Shown here piece after piece: positions 15,404-19,315 of a stretch of 19,315 nt of DNA. The stretch is from Limisphaerales bacterium (GTDB lineage Bacteria; Verrucomicrobiota; Verrucomicrobiia; Limisphaerales; UBA11358), in the NCBI GenBank assembly GCA_003455565.1, contig DMQW01000175.1, positions 1-19,315 on the forward strand. The letters run 5' to 3'. The first letter of the stretch is position 1, and the number at the start of each line of letters is the position of its first letter. The notes under the pieces are model-generated. The model had not been told where the DNA came from and searched no databases. It worked only from the letters and a program-made list of their open reading frames with translations. A program made the position numbers and the translations under genes.

Positions 15404-16244
15404 TCGGGACGCCGACGATGCTGCCGTATTCGGTCCAACTGCCGTCGTAACTTTTCACGTTGGGGAGACCGAGCAAATACTTCAGCACGAACCAGGTGTG
15501 GCTCGCACGTTCGCCGATTCGGCAATAAGCAATGGTGTCGGTTTTCGGATCAACGCCCTTTTGATCTACGTAAAGCGCGCGTAATTCCTGTGCTGATTTG
15601 AACGTTCCATCCGGGCCGACCGCCATGCTCCAGGGGACGCTTTTAGCGCCTGGAATATGGCCGCCGCGCTGCGCGGTTTCCGTCATACCTGGAGGCGCAA
15701 TGACCTTGCCGGTAAATTCGTCGTGGCTGCGCACGTCTACCAGATTGCAATTCTTTCCGGATTGCGCCTGCAAGACTTCAGGCAGCATGGCGCGCAATTC
15801 CAAATCAGGCGCGGCGGCGTGATAGTGCGTCGGAACAATCTTGGGCAGTTCTGTTGTCAATTGCTTGTCATTTTCGTTCAGCCATTTCACGCGTCCGCCG
15901 TTCATCAAACGAACGTCTTTGTGGCCGTAAATTTTGAAAAGCCAAAAACCATATGCGGAAAACCAGTTGTTATTGTCACCGTAAAGAACCACCGTGTCGT
16001 TTGGCGAAATGCCCGCGCCGCCGAGCAGCTTTTCAAAGGCTTCCTGGCTGATGATGTCGCGGCGCACCTGATCTTGAAGCTGGGTCTGCCAATTGAACCC
16101 AACCGCGCCGGGAATGTGGCCAGCCTCGTAGGCTTTCGTGTCCACGTCTATCTCAACGAGTTTGATTCCGGGTTTGCCGAGGTTGTGTTTGACCCAGTCG
16201 GTTTCGACCAGCACTTCGGGGTTTGAATAATTTATATTTGTCAT
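15393..16244 (-). CDS. sseA: Sulfurtransferase with tandem rhodanese domains (thiosulfate sulfurtransferase type)
   Basis: It transfers a sulfane sulfur, from thiosulfate or 3-mercaptopyruvate, to cyanide or a thiol acceptor. Its 283 residues are the usual length for the two-domain form. The N-terminal rhodanese domain (about 8-130) has AGHIPGAVGF and a cysteine-free loop (VVLYGDNNNWFSAYG), as in the inactive domains of this family. The C-terminal domain (about 150-283) has VDVRSHDEF, GGHIPGAKSVPW and the active loop YCRIGERASHTW with Cys241. The CRIGER loop resembles thiosulfate sulfurtransferases such as mycobacterial CysA-type proteins more than mercaptopyruvate enzymes (CGSGVTA-type), so thiosulfate is my preferred donor and the symbol is approximate. 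It follows the cysteine synthase gene by 22 bp, suggesting joint work in cysteine/sulfur assimilation. No signal peptide is seen. Confidence 0.9.
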   Translation of the reverse strand: MTNINYSNPEVLVETDWVKHNLGKPGIKLVEIDVDTKAYEAGHIPGAVGFNWQTQLQDQVRRDIISQEAFEKLLGGAGISPNDTVVLYGDNNNWFSAYGFWLFKIYGHKDVRLMNGGRVKWLNENDKQLTTELPKIVPTHYHAAAPDLELRAMLPEVLQAQSGKNCNLVDVRSHDEFTGKVIAPPGMTETAQRGGHIPGAKSVPWSMAVGPDGTFKSAQELRALYVDQKGVDPKTDTIAYCRIGERASHTWFVLKYLLGLPNVKSYDGSWTEYGSIVGVPIEK

Positions 16245-16266
16245 AATTTTATTTGTCTTGGTTTTA

Positions 16267-17232
16267 TCACGGTTGCGTCCCGGAAGAAAGGCCGGGGATG
16301 TGTTTCGTCATGTTCGACGTGTATTTGAAAATGTTATCGGGAAAAATCATCACGCCATGTCCCTTCTGGTCGCGTCTGACAATTTCCAACGCACCTTCAA
16401 AAATCAAACCTGAGCTGGGGCCGGCCAGCAAACCTTCATTCTGGCAAAGTTCCAGGGCGCGCGTGTAAGCGAGGTGGAAATCAATTTCCAGGATGTCGTC
16501 CACGAGCGATGAATCAAAAAGCTTTGAAACGCCGAGCTGGGAAACGTTTCGCAAACCCGGCACGTCATGGCCTTCCGTCGGTTGCACGGCGATGATTTTT
16601 ATGTCCGGGTTTTTGGTGCGGAGAAATTTGCTGGTGCCGATCACCGTGCCGCAGGTGCCGAGCGAAGCGAACAGGTGCGTGATTTTGCCTTCGGTCTGCT
16701 TCCAAATTTCCGGCCCGGTCGTCTTGAAATGCGCCTCCGCATTCTTCGGGTTTTCATACTGGTTGGGCATGGCGTATTTGTGGGACGAAGCCTTGGCATG
16801 CGTTTTAGCCAGGTTGATCGAGCCGTCGCCGAGTCCGGGCGCGGGGCAAAGTTCGTCGGAAATGACTTCAAGATCGGCGCCGGCAATTTTCAAGAGCACC
16901 TTTTTTTCCAGCGGAATCTTGTTCGGCACCACGGCCAGCAGACGATGCCCGCGCGCCCGCGCCATCGCGGCCAGGCTGATGCCGGTGTTGCCGGAAGTCG
17001 GCTCGACCATGCCCCGGCCATTGCCCAGTTCACCGCGCGTTTCGAGGTCCCGCAACAATTCCCACGCCGCCCGGTCCTTCACCGAACCGAACGGATTCAT
17101 CCATTCGAGCTTGGCGTAAAGCGGGAATTCGGCGCACGGGTTAAGCTTGTTGATGCGGACAAGCGGGGTCGGGTTTTCCTCGCTGGGCAGCATCTCAAAG
17201 ATGTTTTCGTAAACTCGCGTCTGGTGATTCAT
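16267..17232 (-). CDS. cysM: Cysteine synthase (PLP fold-type II, CysM-like)
   Basis: It probably makes cysteine from an activated serine and a sulfur donor. With ATG 17232 it has 321 residues. Motifs are NPFGSVKDRAA with the PLP Lys52, EPTSGNTGIS (77-86) for the substrate loop, the PLP-phosphate loop ASLGTCGTVIGTSKF (189-203), and GPSSGL (271-276) with the Ser contacting the PLP ring nitrogen. There is no regulatory CBS domain, so it is not a full-length cystathionine beta-synthase. MPNQYENPKNAEAHF resembles CysM-type enzymes, which can use donors other than sulfide; exact specificity is uncertain. A TTG at 17250 extends the frame but overlaps the glycosylase gene; ATG 17232 begins 7 bp after that gene's stop. 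The neighbouring sulfurtransferase supports a sulfur role. A diverged internal piece of a related gene lies at 5258-5390. Confidence 0.9.
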   Translation of the reverse strand: MNHQTRVYENIFEMLPSEENPTPLVRINKLNPCAEFPLYAKLEWMNPFGSVKDRAAWELLRDLETRGELGNGRGMVEPTSGNTGISLAAMARARGHRLLAVVPNKIPLEKKVLLKIAGADLEVISDELCPAPGLGDGSINLAKTHAKASSHKYAMPNQYENPKNAEAHFKTTGPEIWKQTEGKITHLFASLGTCGTVIGTSKFLRTKNPDIKIIAVQPTEGHDVPGLRNVSQLGVSKLFDSSLVDDILEIDFHLAYTRALELCQNEGLLAGPSSGLIFEGALEIVRRDQKGHGVMIFPDNIFKYTSNMTKHIPGLSSGTQP

Positions 17233-17239
17233 GAGCCGT

Positions 17240-17824
17240 TCAAGTCTCAACTGTCATTATGGATTTGATCTGTTGGTCCGGTGTCTTGCGATCCAGGATT
17301 AAGGCCGGCGAGTCAATGTCCGCCGCCCGTTTTACGGCCCTCAATTCTCGCACGCGGATTGACGCCAGCCCCCGGATGGGGAAGTGCATCAGATAGACTG
17401 CGGTGTTTTCGATTTTCTTTTGCCAGCCAAAATCGCACTCCCGGCGGCCATGGAATTTATTAAAGGTCACTTTGCCGATGAAGCAAACCACCTTCGGCCG
17501 GCGTGTCCGAATGAGTTTTATCGCACGGCGCACTCCCATTTGTTCCTCGTTCTTGGCCAGCGTGGTCACGTCCACCGTCGGGCGATCCACCAGATTGACA
17601 AAATTCAATCCGTATTTTGGAATGAACTTATCATCGTAAATGCGCCTGAGTGATTCGTCATTTTTAAGATCGCTTTCCATTTCGTTCAGCAGGCCGGCCC
17701 GGTTGAGCAGATACCAGAACATCTTGTTGTTGGAAAAGGGCACGCCGCGCCGGTGCGAGCCGGGATGCGGATTGATGCCCACGAATAGAATCTTCGCCTG
17801 GTCGGAAATTTTATAGGCAATCAT
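17240..17824 (-). CDS. Uracil-DNA glycosylase superfamily protein (MUG/TDG-like)
   Basis: A 194-residue protein whose N-terminus ILFVGINPHPGS followed by RRGVPFSNNKMFWYLLNRAG matches motif 1 and the following Phe/Asn region of the mismatch-uracil glycosylase type (compare Mug: GINP, then F-P-F and RFW). The Asn in GINP (residue 18) is the catalytic-water residue in MUG/TDG enzymes. A KVVCFIGKVTFNKF segment (111-124) fits the family's second core strand. The C-terminal loop reads HFPIRGLASIRV, not the usual NPSG or HPS motif, so the base specificity may differ and activity is unproven. It would excise uracil, thymine or damaged bases from mismatches. It lies 33 bp after the molybdopterin gene and 7 bp before cysM, so it is co-transcribed with sulfur genes without obvious functional reason. 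Confidence 0.75.
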   Translation of the reverse strand: MIAYKISDQAKILFVGINPHPGSHRRGVPFSNNKMFWYLLNRAGLLNEMESDLKNDESLRRIYDDKFIPKYGLNFVNLVDRPTVDVTTLAKNEEQMGVRRAIKLIRTRRPKVVCFIGKVTFNKFHGRRECDFGWQKKIENTAVYLMHFPIRGLASIRVRELRAVKRAADIDSPALILDRKTPDQQIKSIMTVET

Positions 17825-17857
17825 ATCGTAAAAGCCAACGCATCCGGGAACGGCGCT

Positions 17858-19315
17858 TCAAATGTTTGGCAGGATATCAAAGTATTCATCATCCTCGTTT
17901 TTGCCTCCTTCGCCTTTGCCAATAGTCTTTTCCGTTTCCACAAATTCAATGCGTTCAATCCATTTCACCATTTTATAGCCGAGCTGGTTTTCAACCCGCA
18001 GCCGCAGCGGAGCACCATACACTTCAGGCAGCGGCGCCTGGTTCATCTCATACGCGAGCATACATCTCGCCTTGAGCGCAATTTCAATATTCTGCGTATC
18101 ATAGTATGTCCCGCCATACAACGCTTCGCCGTATGAGTAGAAAGCCACGACTTTGGCTTCGGGCTTGGGTTTGACGATTTCGATCAACCGTTTGAACGGA
18201 AGTCCGCCCCATTGCGCAATCCCCGACCAGCCCTGAATGCAATGGTGCATGGAGATGTATTCTTCCTTGCCGAGCGCACGAAGTTCCTCAAGTGAAAGCT
18301 CGATTGGATTTCCGACCAAGCCGCCAACTTTCAATTTAAAATCCCGAAATCCATTCGCCGCGAGTTGCTTCCATTTGTTGGAAACGGGCAAAGCTCCATT
18401 CGGCCAGAAGAACGGGGAAATGTCCTCTTGGGTATAACGTTCAGCGGGCGTGAGGCGGCTCAAACCATCCCAGTGGAATAGCCCGGCCATGTTCTTATAG
18501 GCATGCTGTAGGGCCCGAGGACAGTTCCATGCGATGAAGTGAAAGAGGACCCAAGACAGCACGACGAGCCCAATGACGATGAGACCAACAATCAAGCCGA
18601 TGGGTTGCGTGTCGTCACGCCCCATAACGATGTGGTTCATGTTTCTGGCAAATCCGTTGATGACGACCATTCCCACATGAGCCGCCAAAAAGCAGAGGTA
18701 ACCGAGCAGCAAAAGAAAATGGATGGATCGCGCTCCCTGCCTGCTCCCGAAGAGTTTTGGAAAAAGTGGAAACCGATTATCCACCGCCGGGGACATCGCT
18801 ATCCCGGTCAACATGGACAGCGGCGCCATCACAAAAATGACCGCGAAGTATGAAAGCTGTTGCAGTGGATTGTATTGATAGAAGCCATCGGGTTCCACCG
18901 GCAGATGGAAGGTGGCGTAATGGACAAAAACTTTCCAGGCGACGGGCGCGATTTCCCAGGAGGTCGGAACCAAGCGTTTCCATTGGTCGGTAAAGAAAAG
19001 CAGCGCAACAAAAATAAATCCATTGAGAAGAAATCCGTAAACCGAGAGGAAATGCCACGCGCGTGCCATCCCCACGGTGTGCCGGTATCCAGGCAAGGCC
19101 ACCAAAGGGGAAATATAACGGGCGTCGTCCTTCGCCGTCCACAAGCGGTCGGTCGGAACTTTCAGTGGTGTAAACCGGATCCATTCCGAGTTCGGCGTGC
19201 AATGGCGGTTCCAATAGAGTCGTGGGTGATCCATCAAAATGGAAAGTCCGCTGCGGACCAGGAGCAACAGAAAAAAGAAATTCACAAAATGGGTCAGTCG
19301 CAACCACGCGGGGAA
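17858..19315 (-). CDS. Cytochrome b561-type membrane domain fused to a sulfite-oxidase-like molybdopterin domain (5'-truncated)
   Basis: The frame is open to the window edge; the visible part is about 485 residues and the true start lies outside (the TTG at 19303 is only the first in-window start). Counting from that TTG, five hydrophobic helices lie near residues 5-22, 85-104, 148-170, 192-215 and 235-258, with candidate haem His residues at 5, 84, 195 and 209, as in b561/hydrogenase b-type subunits. A soluble domain follows from about 310: FKLKVGGLVGNPIELSLEEL, then MHHCIQGWSGIAQWGG with Cys355, the expected molybdenum ligand of the SUOX/MsrP fold, then SYGEALYGGTYYD and GAPLRLRVENQLGYKMVKWI. 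It probably passes electrons between a periplasm-side or cytosolic Mo site and the quinone pool; substrate (sulfite, sulfoxide or other) is unknown. The tail is acidic (GKGEGGKNEDDEYFD). Confidence 0.88.
   Translation of the reverse strand, partial: FPAWLRLTHFVNFFFLLLLVRSGLSILMDHPRLYWNRHCTPNSEWIRFTPLKVPTDRLWTAKDDARYISPLVALPGYRHTVGMARAWHFLSVYGFLLNGFIFVALLFFTDQWKRLVPTSWEIAPVAWKVFVHYATFHLPVEPDGFYQYNPLQQLSYFAVIFVMAPLSMLTGIAMSPAVDNRFPLFPKLFGSRQGARSIHFLLLLGYLCFLAAHVGMVVINGFARNMNHIVMGRDDTQPIGLIVGLIVIGLVVLSWVLFHFIAWNCPRALQHAYKNMAGLFHWDGLSRLTPAERYTQEDISPFFWPNGALPVSNKWKQLAANGFRDFKLKVGGLVGNPIELSLEELRALGKEEYISMHHCIQGWSGIAQWGGLPFKRLIEIVKPKPEAKVVAFYSYGEALYGGTYYDTQNIEIALKARCMLAYEMNQAPLPEVYGAPLRLRVENQLGYKMVKWIERIEFVETEKTIGKGEGGKNEDDEYFDILPNI

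Noticed and set aside
14586..15584. 332-codon plus-strand ORF
   Set aside because: Antisense to the transketolase and sulfurtransferase genes; no motif recognised.

Overview
The window looks like a bacterial contig, probably from a short-read (meta)genome assembly: its first 48 bases are Illumina Nextera library adapter, not genome. GC content is moderate to high. The gene set and protein style (E1o/E2o of 2-oxoglutarate dehydrogenase, long-form transaldolase, short polyphosphate-glucokinase-like ROK protein, HVA1/DUF2945 protein, b561-molybdopterin fusion) would fit a Gram-negative heterotroph such as a member of Verrucomicrobiota or Acidobacteriota. This is inference; no rRNA or marker gene here settles it.

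Layout. Plus strand, 49-5248: the 3' part of class II fumarase (fumC), then sucA and sucB joined by an ATGA overlap, so three TCA-cycle proteins. Between 5249 and 5582 no intact gene exists. That stretch holds minus-strand wreckage: the start of a DUF488 gene with an in-frame TAG, joined out of frame to an internal piece of a cysteine synthase gene related to the intact copy at 16267-17232. Minus strand, 19315 down to 5583: twelve co-directional genes with small gaps or overlaps. Transcribed first is a redox/sulfur set: a membrane cytochrome b561-molybdopterin oxidoreductase fusion (cut by the window edge), a UDG-superfamily glycosylase, a cysteine synthase and a tandem-domain sulfurtransferase. 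Then comes a pentose-phosphate/glucan set: a transketolase lacking its N-terminal domain, an HVA1/DUF2945 protein, transaldolase, 6-phosphogluconate dehydrogenase, glucose-6-phosphate dehydrogenase, a polyphosphate-glucokinase-like protein, a HAD hydrolase and a GH15 glucoamylase.

How the genes fit together. GH15 would release glucose from alpha-glucans or oligosaccharides, the ROK kinase would make glucose-6-phosphate, Zwf and Gnd would oxidise it with NADPH formation, and transaldolase would rearrange the sugar phosphates. 6-phosphogluconolactonase is not in the operon, and the transketolase present lacks the domain that holds the ThDP diphosphate, so both activities must come from elsewhere or in another form.

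Most notable: the chimeric DUF488/cysteine-synthase remnant, the half transketolase, the HVA1 gene translationally coupled to transaldolase, and the adapter at the contig end. I saw no CRISPR array, RNA gene, insertion sequence or phage gene, and no convincing evidence for a wholly new system.
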